Origin: Bostrychus sinensis
Lineage: Eukaryota > Chordata > Actinopteri > Gobiiformes > Eleotridae
Reading direction: 5' to 3'
Assembly (NCBI GenBank): GCA_020698575.1
Contig: CM036242.1
Coordinates: 18,910,124 to 18,974,123 of the forward strand
DNA length: 64,000 bases
The position numbers and the translations under genes are program-made. This document shows, piece after piece, positions 1 through 10,290 of the stretch (positions are counted from its first letter, which is position 1; each line of letters begins with the position of its first letter). The notes under the pieces are model-generated. The model made no database searches and was not told the origin of the DNA. It was given only the letters and a program-made list of their open reading frames with translations.

Positions 1-756
1 ATAGATCAGAAAGAAAAATGTTGTGCAGCCGCGAAGCGCCTTTTTGAAATTTCTGCTGGACTCTTCCGACCCCGTGTCTTGCAACAAAACAGACGATTTG
101 TGATTGATCAAGTGTGGACGTTACCCCTTCAATTTTGCAGCAAAAGGAAGAAATAAGTTGCAGGAGAAAAGTTGGGAGTTGACAGAAGCGCTTGGTGTCG
201 CTATCCAAAAGGGAAAAGGGGGGCTGCCAGGCGAGCACTTGAGACTCACTGCAGTGAGGAAGCTTGTTAAGCAGGAAAAATGGAGAAATAGAGTAAGAGG
301 GGGGATTGTTAGTTAACGCAAGAGAGAGAGCTAGAGGGACAGAGGGAGGGTAAGAGGGAGGAAAGAGAGAGGGTAAAGAGAGCTTGGCGGTGCACAAGGC
401 TGACTACACCCCGAGAGGAGGAGCATACTGTACAGCGTAGTAGGCGTCAGGATCCTCAATTTCCAACTTAGCATCTTGGCAGGACATTTTCCCAAGCAAA
501 GCCCTTGTCCGACGGGTAAAATACCTAGTGCGCAGGCATGAGCGCGGCGGCGTAACTCACATAAGGAGCGACAAAACCCCTCCACACCCGAAGGAAAGTG
601 GCAGCGAGCGGCGAGTCTAACATCCAAGCTTCTTCTTTTACCTTCTTTGAACACTTTTGTCATTCAGAGGGGACAGGCGGCGGGGTCTGCGCACGCACAT
701 GAGAAAATAAAGGATAGTGCGCAAGTTAAGTAACTTACAATCTTTGGGCTCCAAGC
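1..756 (+). promoter_or_regulatory. irx5 upstream region and probable 5' leader
   Basis: This stretch lies directly before the irx5 start codon and has no convincing coding sequence. It contains a purine-rich GA tract at about 316-385 and a more GC-rich, CpG-containing part at 520-700. A weak AT box (AAATAAAG, 704-711) lies about 50 bp before the ATG. It is too close to the ATG for me to call it a TATA box with confidence, and I cannot place the transcription start. In mammals the IRX5 promoter region also drives a divergent non-coding RNA (CRNDE). Whether that exists here cannot be read from sequence. Short ORFs on both strands look accidental: they have no recognisable domain. Confidence 0.5.
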
Positions 757-999
757 ATGGCTTATCCTCAGGGCTACTTGTACCAGCCATCCGCGTCCCT
801 AGCCCTGTACTCCTGCCCTGCTTATAGCACCAGTGTCATATCGGGACCCCGGACAGAGGAACTCGGGAGATCGTCGTCTGGATCTGCTTTTGCACCTTAT
901 GCCGGATCTACCGCGTTCACCAGCGCCTCACCAGGCTACAATTCCCATTTGCCGTACAATGCGGACGCAGCTGCCGCCGCCACATTCACCTCGTATGTG
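757..999 (+). other. irx5: irx5 coding exon 1
   Basis: Exon 1 encodes residues 1-81, ending in SYV, with the donor GTGAGT beginning at 1000. It is in phase 0, and joining to AGT at 1840 gives SYV-SSPYDHT, the expected IRX5 junction. The exon carries the conserved N-terminal block and a short alanine run (AAAAA) before the junction. Any 5' non-coding part of the exon cannot be delimited. Confidence 0.93.
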
Positions 1000-3544
1000 G
1001 TGAGTAAACTCAAGGTGATTATTCCATCCAGCAGGCAGTAAACGCCAGTTTATTAAGTCGTATCAGCCTCAAACGCATGCTGTGCACCAGGGGTAAGCGA
1101 TTAGGAAGTCAGCGTGCGCAAAAGTGCAACTATATAACACTAGACAAGCCAAAACATGTGGTTAAAACTAATTTAGATATTTAGAACAGTGATACAGAGT
1201 TAAGTAGAGTTAAAGAAGCAGAAGGGAAAGCTACAGCAGACACTTTGAGTTGAACACACTGCGTATTGCCATTCACAGAGCTGGTAATTGTTCATACATA
1301 GTGGTAGATAATAGGTGCTGGTTAATTAAGAAGTCAGTTATATGGTAAATATTTTTACAGTCAAAACTGTGCAAACAACATTTTTTCCGGATTATATTGG
1401 CGCGTGTTTCTAGGCCCAGTTACAGAGTCTATTATAAAGAACAGTCAGGCAGAAACTAGAGTTAGAGGCGCAAAGTGGCACAATGACACAGCGCTATAAG
1501 GAATTGGGCTCGCTTTAAAATTAAATAAAAGCAATAAAATATGCTATCTGTGAGTTGAACATAAAATAAATATAATAATAAGCAATGGGGTGGGGGTTCA
1601 CATTTTAAGAGGAAACAAACTCGTGATATTTCCTGTTGAAACTTGAGCTTTTATTGCAACTGTTTTTGTGTGTGTTTGAGAAAGTGTTTCTGTATTGCTA
1701 TATGCGCGCACACGTACGCGCGCATCAGTGTTTATAGTTCAAACTTTAGATCAAGTCTACTTGCAGACATTACTCATGTTTTAATTTTTTAGGCTATCTA
1801 TTCGTCTCACAATTCCCTGCGTTGTCTCTTACTTCACAGAGTTCACCGTACGACCACACTACGGGCATGGCTGGCTCCATAGGATACCACCCGTACGCTG
1901 CGCCACTGGGCACGTACCCTTATGGCGACCCGGCCTACCGAAAGAACGCTACACGGGACGCCACGGCCACGCTCAAGGCCTGGCTGAATGAGCACCGAAA
2001 GAACCCTTATCCCACTAAAGGTGAGAAGATCATGCTGGCCATCATCACCAAGATGACCCTCACCCAAGTGTCCACCTGGTTCGCAAACGCCAGGAGGAGA
2101 CTCAAGAAGGAGAACAAGATGACGTGGACGCCGCGGAACCGCAGCGAGGACGAGGAGGAGGACGAGAATATTGATTTGGAGAAAAACGACGATGATGAGC
2201 CCAGCAAGCCTTTAGACAAGGGAGACTCCACGGACACTGAAGCAGGTCGGTGCTCCTACATAGCGCTGGTGCAACAAAAAGAGGGAAGAAAAAAAATCAT
2301 AAATTTTTCATCGCAGTCGTTTTTACTCAGGCTACAAAATTGATTGCTGGTTAATGGTGGTATATTATTTATAATGGGACAATTGCTTTAAATAATAATC
2401 ACCTTGAACTCCCCTCGTTTGACTTCAGTGAGGCTGGAATTGCTGGTGACGCAAAGTGTTTAGCAGTCAATTTATCTTTAAGTGTATAATAAGGCTACAG
2501 CTGGTGCACTGTGCGCCTTTAAAAAATCACACTTCTATTATTACAAATTAGTACCGTAAAGTCTGCTGCAGCTTTATGAACGTAATTATTCTCATGGAGG
2601 AAAATAGTTCAGCATGCGTAATTGATGATAATTTAGTAGTGATTCATCTATTTATTTATTTTTTTGTGTGTGTGTGCTGCACTTCTTAATTTTTAAATTT
2701 TTACAAGGCATTTCTCATAAATTAATCCAGTTCTTTTATGTTGTACAATGGTGGTTGTCCCATAATTTTAAACTTGATGTGTGTTATTTTTTTTTTTTTT
2801 TAAGCTGGTGAATCTCATTTTTATTCTGATGTGTGTGCTGCAGATCATAAGCTCCTAAACCCCGGGGACTTGGGTTGCGACCGGTTTAAAGAAGAGACCC
2901 AGGGCAAAGACACGGACCCTCTCCTCAGCGACTCGGAACTAAAAGACCCGGAGGAGCGGACTAGTTCTGCGGAGTTGCAGCCTGACTCTGCCAAACCCAC
3001 CACCTCGTCTCCCTCTGCTGTTTCCAGAGCGAGTCTCGCGCTTCAAGACAAACCATCAGACCTAAGCCACGCGCCGAGCTCAGTGACAAGCAACGTGACC
3101 TCTGTTATCCACTCGCCTCCCTCGGCCCCTAAACCCAAACTGTGGTCTCTTGCGGAGATCGCCACGTCGTCGGACAGGTGTAGTAAGAGTGGCAGCAGTG
3201 ACGCATCGCCGGCTCAAAGCGCTGTGATGGGCTCCGGCGCGTCCCCGTCTAGATCCAGTCCCCAGTGCGCGCTCCCGAACAGTACGGTGCTGTCCAGGCC
3301 TCTGTACTACACGTCTCCCTTCTACCCCGGCTACACGAACTATGGGGGCACTTTCGGACACTTGCACAGTAACCACGGCTCTGTGGGTACGGGCTCCACG
3401 GCGCATTTCAATGGATTAAACCAGACTGTGTTAAATAGAGCCGAGGCGCTCGTAAGAGAGAGCCACAAAGTCAGAGGCCAAACGCAGGTAGATCTTTGTA
3501 AAGACTCCCCTTATGAACTAAAGAAAGGTATGTCAAATATTTAA
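757..3544 (+). CDS. irx5: Iroquois homeobox protein 5 (IRX5; probably the teleost irx5a paralogue), three exons
   Basis: The coding sequence joins 757-999, 1840-2245 and 2844-3544 and encodes 449 residues. It is a nuclear TALE-class homeodomain transcription factor of the Iroquois family, which patterns neural, cardiac, retinal and limb/fin tissue. The N-terminus (MAYPQGYLYQPSASLALYSC) is the IRX5 signature. The homeodomain spans about residues 114-176, with the TALE loop PYP at 137-139 and recognition helix WFANARRR at 161-168. An acidic tract follows at 184-201, then the family motif WSLAEIAT at 317-324 and the Iro box (VLSRPLYY) around 364-376. The C-terminus DSPYELKKGMSNI is the expected family ending, so the protein is complete and near the usual length of roughly 440-480. 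The start is fixed by the conserved first residues. IRX2 is excluded by the residues before the homeodomain and by the C-terminal half. Assignment to the a rather than the b paralogue is inference. Confidence 0.96.
1000..1839 (+). other. irx5: irx5 intron 1
   Basis: This 840-bp intron runs from GTGAGT to a pyrimidine-rich stretch ending TTCACAG. It is AT-rich with no coding content. A 27-bp perfectly alternating pyrimidine-purine run (1699-1725), rich in CG and CA steps, lies about 115 bp before the acceptor. Confidence 0.92.
1840..2245 (+). other. irx5: irx5 coding exon 2 (homeodomain exon)
   Basis: Exon 2 is 406 bp and encodes residues 82-216 plus the first base of codon 217. It contains the entire TALE homeodomain and the acidic region. 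The acceptor is ACAG at 1836-1839 and the donor is GCAG|GTCGGT at 2245/2246. The split codon (G + AT) gives Asp217 and joins TEA to DHKL, in frame with exon 3. The donor (GTCGGT) is weaker than that of intron 1. Confidence 0.94.
2246..2843 (+). other. irx5: irx5 intron 2
   Basis: This 598-bp intron is AT-rich. It has a T-run at about 2788-2803 and a GT-rich segment, and ends GTGTGTGCTGCAG at the acceptor. Reading through the donor reaches an in-frame stop at about 2341, so intron retention would truncate the protein after the homeodomain and acidic tract. Confidence 0.9.
2844..3544 (+). other. irx5: irx5 coding exon 3 (C-terminal half)
   Basis: Exon 3 encodes residues 217-449 and the TAA stop at 3542-3544. 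It is Ser/Pro/Thr-rich and carries the WSLAEIAT motif, the Iro box and the conserved C-terminal segment LNQTVLNRAEAL to KKGMSNI. GC content is higher than in the flanking introns. A donor-like AAG|GTATGT lies at 3525-3533, just before the stop. Confidence 0.92.
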
Positions 3545-3750
3545 TACCTGCTATTTTACACCTGCTAAGGACTTTTATTTATTTTCAATGTGGCTGCATT
3601 AAAAAGAACAACAAAGCCAATTCACAGAACAATTATTTTCTTGAGTTAACGCTTATTCTGGGAAATCTTCAGTTTCTGAATGGTTAATCCTACAAAAACA
3701 ATGTAACAAAGAACGGTCTTAAACGCTGCAGCCGCCTGGAGTCTATTTGT

Positions 3751-3756
3751 ATTAAA
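3751..3756 (+). other. irx5: Candidate irx5 poly(A) signal (ATTAAA)
   Basis: ATTAAA, the commonest variant signal, lies 207 bp after the stop codon in AT-rich DNA. It is followed within 150 bp by a GT-rich repeat that could act as a downstream element. The next canonical AATAAA seen is at 4876-4881. Neither has direct support, so the 3' end of the mRNA could be at either position. Confidence 0.3.
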
Positions 3757-3876
3757 GACTAACATGTATATTTAATGTAGCATTTTTGTATTTAAAATGA
3801 ACACACTATCTTTGAAGTAAATTATGGAAAATGAAAATATTTGTGCAGCGAATGTTTTGAATCTGGCGGTGACATG

Positions 3877-3882
3877 GTGTGT

Positions 3883-3918
<36 letters not shown>

Positions 3919-3925
3919 GTGTGTG
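3877..3925 (+). repeat. (GT)n microsatellite
   Basis: A nearly pure GT dinucleotide run with two small interruptions, just beyond the putative 3' UTR of irx5. Confidence 0.95.
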
Positions 3926-3968
3926 ATGCTTTCAGGCCACTTAATAGAAAGAAGCTATATCAATTTTA

Positions 3969-3969
<1 letters not shown>

Positions 3970-4001
<32 letters not shown>
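3970..4001 (+). repeat. Poly-A tract (32 nt)
   Basis: An uninterrupted run of 32 A. No SINE body is visible just upstream, so I call it a homopolymer rather than the tail of a retroposed copy. Confidence 0.95.
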
Positions 4002-4003
<2 letters not shown>

Positions 4004-4189
4004 CATGCAAGCCGTGGTATACTTTATGCAGACAAATGCTGACATATTCAAAGTGATGGGGTAATTTTTTTGTTATCGTTAATGAAAAAAAAAAAAAAGT
4101 TTATGTTCCTTCCTGTGCAAACCCTCAGCAGGCCTTTGCTTTCACTGAAGTACGTTTCTAAAAACGGATATTGATATCAACTCCCAGCA

Positions 4190-4345
4190 TTTAACCCAAT
4201 TAGGTTTTACGCAGAGCAATCAGGTGCTGAACCCCGGTAATGAGCTCGATTTTATGCCAAATTTGGAGCTCATTACTATTTTCAAAGGCGTGGCAGAGCA
4301 GTTAAAAGGGATGCGACCATGCATTTAAAACATACTGCGCTGTTA
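4190..4345 (+). promoter_or_regulatory. Candidate conserved regulatory element downstream of irx5
   Basis: A high-complexity stretch between simple repeats. It contains an 11-bp perfect inverted repeat, GTAATGAGCTC at 4237-4247 and GAGCTCATTAC at 4266-4276, with an 18-bp spacer. Each arm carries a TAAT-type homeodomain core. It is placed about 650-800 bp after the stop codon. No alignment was available, so the regulatory role is inference. Confidence 0.3.
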
Positions 4346-4741
4346 TATTATATGTCACTAATGGAGGAGCGCTTTAATGGCGCATAAAACATTTGGGGGG
4401 GAAATAGAAGGGAATAGGTCTGAGTCTAGTGTGTAGCCGGTAGCAAGGCACTTAGCCGGTGCTCAAACTCTTCCAACTTCTGCAGGTAGGTGTCACACTT
4501 GCTCCTAGTATTTCAGGGGGCCTCTTGTTAATCCGTCATGGAAACCCACGCCTGATCAAATGGCCTGCCTAAAAAAAGAAAGAACTGGAGCCAGTGGGGC
4601 ACAGACAATGATCACAGTTATTAGGAGGATTATAGTAATTTGGACAAGTGGATAAAAAAGAAGACATTAACCTAAAAACATAAGGCTATACAAAAAAAAA
4701 AAGATAAAAAAAGTGTTATTATATTTTTATTGCAAAGTCCC

Positions 4742-4742
<1 letters not shown>

Positions 4743-4799
<57 letters not shown>

Positions 4800-4800
4800 T
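4743..4800 (+). repeat. (TTA)n microsatellite
   Basis: About 19 uninterrupted TTA/ATT triplets. Apparent poly-Tyr, poly-Ile or poly-Leu ORFs here are artefacts of the repeat. Confidence 0.97.
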
Positions 4801-4924
4801 GCAGAGGAACAGCTGCACACAGGCCTTGTTTAAAAAGGCCTCACCTTTCTTTTCCTTTTTTTCTCCCTTTTTTCCAATAAATGGATTATCCAACAACATA
4901 CATTCTAATAGTAATGCATATTAT

Positions 4925-5165
4925 TGATACGTTTGTGTGGCTGTCGTTGTTGACCTCAAGTGAAGTGGGAGAGCAGGCTGTTGTTTATGGGCGCCATTAA
5001 TCTCTATAGTGTGCTTTGCCCTTACAGCTTGAAGCGTCCCCTGAGGTTTGCAGTAATTCCCTAAGCCTTAATGTCCTCTACTCGGGCCTGCTTGCGTTTG
5101 AGTTCAGTGTGATGCGGCGTGGCGTGTGTACGCTCCAGCCCACCACTGATCGCAACACATCAGGC
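4925..5165 (+). promoter_or_regulatory. Candidate conserved non-coding element
   Basis: A unique, balanced-composition stretch flanked by microsatellites. It contains GCCATTAATC near 4993 and CTTAATGTCC near 5068, both homeodomain-like words. It lacks a coding pattern and matches no repeat family seen in the window. The call rests on texture and on the known richness of Irx deserts in enhancers. Confidence 0.25.
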
Positions 5166-5460
5166 GTCTAAATAGCATAATTATGTTTTTTTCTTTCGCT
5201 TGTCCCCCGGGGGATTCCTCTGTTCCGTGAACTGTGTCCTGAGAGAGTTTGACTTGAAATGGCGTTGTAAGAATACGTTTTCACAGGGTAACGCGTAAAT
5301 TTCCAAATGAAGACGGGGTGACGTTTGTTTGTCAGCTGTAGTCTGTTTTTGATGCGTCTCACTTTTTGTGACTGTGTTTTAAAAGATTTTAAAGAAAGCA
5401 AGCGTGGGCCTTTTGCAATCAAGTGTAAACATTTTAGCCAATATAGTAACTACAGACGCG

Positions 5461-5461
<1 letters not shown>

Positions 5462-5530
<69 letters not shown>
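5462..5530 (+). repeat. (TTA)n microsatellite
   Basis: About 23 TTA triplets with no obvious interruption. It is the longest of four long TTA tracts in the first 12 kb of the window. Confidence 0.97.
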
Positions 5531-6234
5531 AAAACATGAGCAGGACTCCAACAGGCCTGACTCTTGCACAGGGCTAAACCCGTGTAACTGCCACTCTATC
5601 CACGTTGCTCCTTACTCGGTCCCTGTCGCTGAATGGCGCGTCGCTTTATGGCTGGGATTGCTCAGAATACTAAGTAGGGCTCAAACCGTTCCCACGTGTG
5701 AAAAAACTGAGAAAATAATCCGACAAGAAAAGCAGCACAGAAGAAAAGAGAAGGATGAGTTCTCTATACCTCATCCCTGCACGCAGCGTTCAGTTGTTAC
5801 AAACTCAGAGAAAGAGCGCGTTTTAGCTTGCCATATTAACCAACTCCAAAACCATGCCTATGTAAATAGCCAAAATTGCAATTAAAAAGAACACGGTAAA
5901 TTATTAGATTTTTTTACACAATATAGCTTACAAAAACTGAACCACCAGTTAGGCCCATAGACAACTACTGTGTTTTGGACAATTCCTGTGACCTCTGCGA
6001 GCAACTAAAGCCCGATTTGTGTACTTAAATTTTTATTATTTGAAACTCATTTTTTTAATAGTGCAATTTTTTCCACAGGTTTTTGTAAGCCCTGGAATCA
6101 CGCCGGTTTTAGAAAAGGCTTGTTTTAAAACGTGCAAACCTGCGAAATTACATTTAAACATAGATTTAGGCGATTTGATGTACATTTTGGTTAAGTAAAT
6201 TTAGCACGCTTATTTTGCAGACATTCAACAGTCT

Positions 6235-6450
6235 TTTAATGTCTGACTACCGCATTAACATGTTGTTAACTCCGCAGCATGCCCGCGTAAATGCGCTTGT
6301 GGGGTTTAAGAGACACCTGCCACTGGGCCGCACCACCGTGACCGTCTTCCCAACACAAGCCTGAGCTGAAACTAAGACCTCATGATTATTAACACTCCTT
6401 TAATTTTAGCACACCGATTACTCAGCAGGAGGAATGCTAGGCCTCTATGT
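6235..6450 (+). promoter_or_regulatory. Candidate conserved non-coding element
   Basis: A high-complexity stretch standing out from AT-rich flanks. It contains CATTAACATG, an E-box-like CACCTG near 6316, GATTATTAAC near 6383 and CCGATTAC near 6415. There is no repeat similarity within the window and no coding pattern. Enhancer activity is inferred only from context. Confidence 0.3.
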
Positions 6451-7191
6451 ATCAATGACCCTTAAAAACCAGCATCACACAGAATCGGGTCCTTTTTAAC
6501 TCCATAGTGTAAACAAACACTGGATGAAAGTGTGTTTCCCATAAAAATGTTGACTAGATTATTAATGTGTCAAAAGAAAGCTGAAGTCCAAACAAAAGGA
6601 GAGCAGGAAAGCTCTTCCTGGATTGACATTATAATTTTGTGCACATTTTTAAAAATGTATAAACCTTTCATCTTGACCATAAGAAAAAGCTAGTTATGGA
6701 TACAAAGTCCCTTCAAAGCTGCCATATGTCAGAGGATGTGCTGCTTCTGTGAAGTGAATCAAAAATTGACTCAACTGAACACACCAAATGTCTTTCTATG
6801 CTTTTTTCCTCAAAAACATTCACTGTCCTGTCAGAGTAACAGGAGTCTGAGGCCTTTGGTCATTCTGGTGTCAGGACGAAGGTGGACTTGTACAGCCCTC
6901 TCTAACAGACTGAAACACAGTCCAGATAAGGTGGCGCAGAGTGATTTACCACTGTTGTTTTCGCACTTGACTGAATGTTTTTCTATTTCTCCTTAGAGCT
7001 CCTCTGGGAGAGATTACACGTGTAATTTTCAGCTGTGAGATGTTTTAAGTGACGTCCCCCCAACATAAATAAAACATTTGTATGAAAGAGTGAAGGGAAA
7101 ACCACACGCTCATGTCATGAAGTGAAGTCCTAGCATACAGTTAGACTTGCAAAATTAAATGAAACAAACTATTGATTGTATCGATATAGCC

Positions 7192-7204
7192 TATTATTAT
7201 TATA

Positions 7205-7240
<36 letters not shown>
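7192..7240 (+). repeat. (TTA)n microsatellite
   Basis: A TTA/ATT triplet run with one interruption (TATAATT) near its left end. Confidence 0.95.
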
Positions 7241-7356
7241 TATATGGCCTTACAAATAGAAGAGAGAATACTGATTGCCTACATGTGTCATAGTAGTCTG
7301 GACAGAGATAGAAGAAGAACTCATAAGTTGTACTTAAGAAAAAAATACTGTTATTG

Positions 7357-7358
<2 letters not shown>

Positions 7359-7396
<38 letters not shown>
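7359..7396 (+). repeat. Poly-T tract (38 nt)
   Basis: An uninterrupted T-run immediately left of an acttgagtaaaa-type dispersed repeat fragment. Confidence 0.95.
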
Positions 7397-7399
<3 letters not shown>

Positions 7400-7710
7400 C
7401 TAGTAGAAGTAAAAGTAAACAGAGAAATTGTTATTTTGGTAAAAGCATTGAATATTAACTTAAAAAGAAAACTACTACTACTATTGCTGCTAAAACTACT
7501 AATACCAAATACTAATACTACCTGCTTCTACTGCTATTTCTACTACCATTACCAGTACTACAACTACTCGGTTTGTCACTTGTATAAAACCGTAAAGATC
7601 TACTCAAGTAAAATAACACATTAGAAAATGAACTCAGAATTTACATTTCTTTCAGAAGACTACTAAAGTAAATTATCTGAGTAAAAATAACTATTTACTT
7701 TCCAACATTG
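7397..7710 (+). mobile_element. Degenerate dispersed repeat (acttgagtaaaa family)
   Basis: The stretch carries repeated AGTAGAAGTAAAAGTA and ACTCAAGTAAAAT words and an ACT-rich centre (7470-7570). The same word set recurs at 29.42-30.11, 33.70-34.08, 37.26-37.50 and 63.43-63.49 kb. Some copies end in CACCTCTG or similar, which resembles the termini of hAT-type DNA elements common in fish. It has no transposase ORF. Boundaries are approximate. Confidence 0.5.
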
Positions 7711-8352
7711 AGTCTGGCAATTTGGAAAACTTTTCTTATACAGTATATAGGATGTTGCAGTCACAGCTCCACCTTGGCCCAATGAAAAAGGCAGTTCATT
7801 GACCAATCTGCTCTGACAGAAGTGTGGCGTGAGCTCCTGACCCTGTGACTGCAAAGGGTCTGTGTTCAGTGGCCATGTAAGGGCTTACTGGTGCTCACAC
7901 TGGGGGTCTCTGCCCTGCCCCGAAGGAAGGGACGTGCACACAAACACGCATGTACACACGGGACGGGCCCATGGAACACAGAGCAGTAAGTGTGTGCATC
8001 CAGTCTGGAGGTGGAGACACTGGGGGCTTCTTCCTGCTCTCTGACACTGTCCCGTCTGGCTTCTCCCATTCTATTGCCCCAAGGTAAGCAGCGTACATTT
8101 CTGTTTCCTGAATACATATAGAATGACAAGGCGCCCGAAACATAAGATGAAGTCTTGATGACCTAATACTCAAAGGTATTGTGTGATGCACTCTGGTCTG
8201 TGATAAGACCTGTATACAGTATACTGTTCTTAATAAAATTTTCAGTGGGCAAAGTAATAATTCATCAGTCCATATACATGCATATTTACATAAATGTCTG
8301 TTATGACTAAAACTTAATTGCAAAACTTTATTATTTAATTTGAATTGAGCCA

Positions 8353-8530
8353 CAAAGGGTCACAAACCAGTGTTCTTTTTGTGCTTGTCCCAAGCCTAGA
8401 CAAATGAAAAGGGCTTCCTCAAGAAAGGCGTCCAGTGTGAAACATTATGGCAAATTAATCTGCAAGTGACCGCACACTAGGAGGCAGATGATTTGCTGTG
8501 GGGACTTTGGAAGGGTAAAGTCAGAAAGTA
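8353..8530 (+). mobile_element. Dispersed repeat family R1, copy A
   Basis: This is the clearest copy of a family found six times here. The shared order is GGTCACAAACCAGTG, CTTTTTGTGCTTGTCCCAAG, then AAAGGCGTCCAGTGTGAAAC, then GGAGGCAGATGATTTGCTGTGG. The latter half resembles the 3' tail shared by fish SINEs and LINEs (AGGGCATCCGG...TAAAAC). It is immediately followed by a poly-G tract. It has no coding capacity. Confidence 0.7.
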
Positions 8531-8534
8531 GGGG

Positions 8535-8570
<36 letters not shown>
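8531..8570 (+). repeat. Poly-G tract (G6-A-G33)
   Basis: Forty bases with a single A interruption at 8537. Long G homopolymers are rare in vertebrate DNA and can form G-quadruplexes. The length may be unreliable in an assembly. Confidence 0.95.
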
Positions 8571-8572
<2 letters not shown>

Positions 8573-10136
8573 GTGGCATAAATAGTAATAACTATTTTAA
8601 GTATGTGAAATTCAATACTCATTGGATATTTGCCAGTGTCCTGGTTTTGTGTTTGTTAATATTGTTAATCCATGTAAATGCCATAATTTCATGTTAAATT
8701 AAAACTACATCTGACTAATATGGCATAGTGTTTTCTGCAAGTTTTAAAAATGACACTGTCTACATGTGATAAGACCTCTAATAGAACATGATTATTAGCC
8801 GTGATGAAGATTGATGAACTGTTTTCTTTCAGGGACTTCAGAGGGTCCAGGAGAGAGGGAGGGGCACCCAACCGCCACCAATGTTTATTTACATTTGCCC
8901 TTTTTAAATGATCCCTTTCTTCACAACATCTGCTCCACATTACCACACAGATATCTGTTCTAATGACCACTATAATGCTTGAGCTCACACACACACACAC
9001 ACAAATACACTGGCTGTAACATTACCATTACCCAGCATTCACCTGGGACACTTTACCCTCCCCCCAACCACCTTGGACAACAAATGGACCCTCTTTCTCC
9101 TGTTTTGTTTTTTTCACTTTTCCTTCCTAGTTTGGGGTAGTTTGATGGATGCAAATGGGCACTTATACTTAATTGGATCAGTTCCCAAGTTGGAGATAAA
9201 CAGGCCTTCTCTTTCTCTCCCCCTCATTCAATGCGTTTTTTTAAGTAGCACTCGGTTCAGTGGTGTGTGGAGGGAACGTTAATGAGAAGGGGGTTGAGGA
9301 GACACAGCTACTTCTGGGCACTTTCAGAGGTTCATGAGCCGAAAGCAGCCTTCTGTCCCACACACAGGAAGCTGCCCTATCTGTGACAGTACCTGCTGGT
9401 GATGCAACTCCACCAGATTGATAGAGTTACATAAGTTAAATTACATCAGACATGACCAAAGTCCAGCCCAGGGCCCAGACATGGCACCTGACATGCTTTC
9501 AAATGGCTCTTGGTTTTCATAATAAAATGTATTGCTTATGACCTTCCAGTATTTGAGCTGTTGCAGCTCTCAAGCCAGCCCTGACTTCATTTAAGTTATT
9601 TGGTAAGTCCAGATTTATGATGGAGACTACTGTATAATATAGTGTCAATTGAAATTAAAGAAGACATTTATAAATATGCACTCCTCCATTGCCACTGAAT
9701 ACAATTATAATTTATTTTTATTTATGTATGAGTTATTGAAAATAAAACTACTATACTATTAACTACTATAAAAATGCATTTCAGTGGCCCTTGGACATTT
9801 TCCCACATTAAAATCTGCCCCCCTTTTGGAAAAAAAAGAACATAAATAAAAAAGAGAAAAAATAAATACAGACATTTTTCTCATGTTGCACTTTAAGCTT
9901 AAATGCTCCACATATTTTTTGGATGCATTAATAATAGTGTTATTTTTTTCTTCAACCCTTTCCAAAAATGTGAACAGTGGCTAAGTGCCAGTGGGAGTGT
10001 GTTGGCTGCAGTAGCCTGATTAACAGCGTGGTTTACAGCCAACTCCAATAGGTAATCTCATCAGAGAGGGGCTTTAAACAGATAAAGACCACCTCTAACT
10101 GCTTCCCCCTTTGCAATCCTCTCCAACTGCAGCCCT

Positions 10137-10290
10137 TTTCGCAGGAGACCTCCCATAACACACTTACTTAGCGGCCGCTAATGCTGGGAGCAGCTAACAA
10201 GGCCAGCCACAAACCAGGCTCAAATCATCTATTGACCTTGTTTTCAATAAAGCGCTCATTTCCAGCCTGATGAATGATTTGTTGGTCTTG
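10137..10290 (+). promoter_or_regulatory. Candidate conserved non-coding element
   Basis: Unique sequence with a GCGGCCGC octamer at 10171-10178 directly followed by TAATGC, then TCAATAAAGC and CTGATGAATGATTTG. It is richer in GC and CpG than its flanks. It has neither repeat similarity nor coding periodicity. Its role is inferred from texture. Confidence 0.33.

Larger units (their letters stand above)
3545..8352. other. Non-coding interval downstream of irx5
   Basis: Apart from the repeats and candidate elements listed separately, I see no gene in this interval. Short ORFs are AT-rich or come from simple repeats. 5531-6230 and 6490-7190 hold ordinary AT-rich DNA. 7720-8130 is GC-richer with CACAC-type simple sequence and no domain in any frame. 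Confidence 0.6.

Noticed and set aside
104..316. 70-codon ORF upstream of irx5 on the + strand
   Set aside because: Motif-free, ends in a purine-rich tract, and lies where an irx5 leader or promoter is expected. No sign of a real small protein.
331..663. 110-codon minus-strand ORF upstream of irx5
   Set aside because: Composition follows the GA-rich tract (Leu/Ser/Pro on the opposite strand). No known domain, so treated as a chance frame.
1843..2237. Minus-strand ORFs opposite irx5 exon 2
   Set aside because: Shadows of the homeodomain coding sequence.
3080..3406. 108-codon minus-strand ORF opposite irx5 exon 3
   Set aside because: Shadow of the GC-rich coding exon; Arg-rich with no motif.
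4730..5531. ORFs with poly-Tyr and poly-Leu runs
   Set aside because: Translation of (TTA)n microsatellites.
7895..8353. 152-codon minus-strand ORF
   Set aside because: No recognisable domain; overlapping ORFs on both strands in the same segment indicate low stop density rather than a gene.
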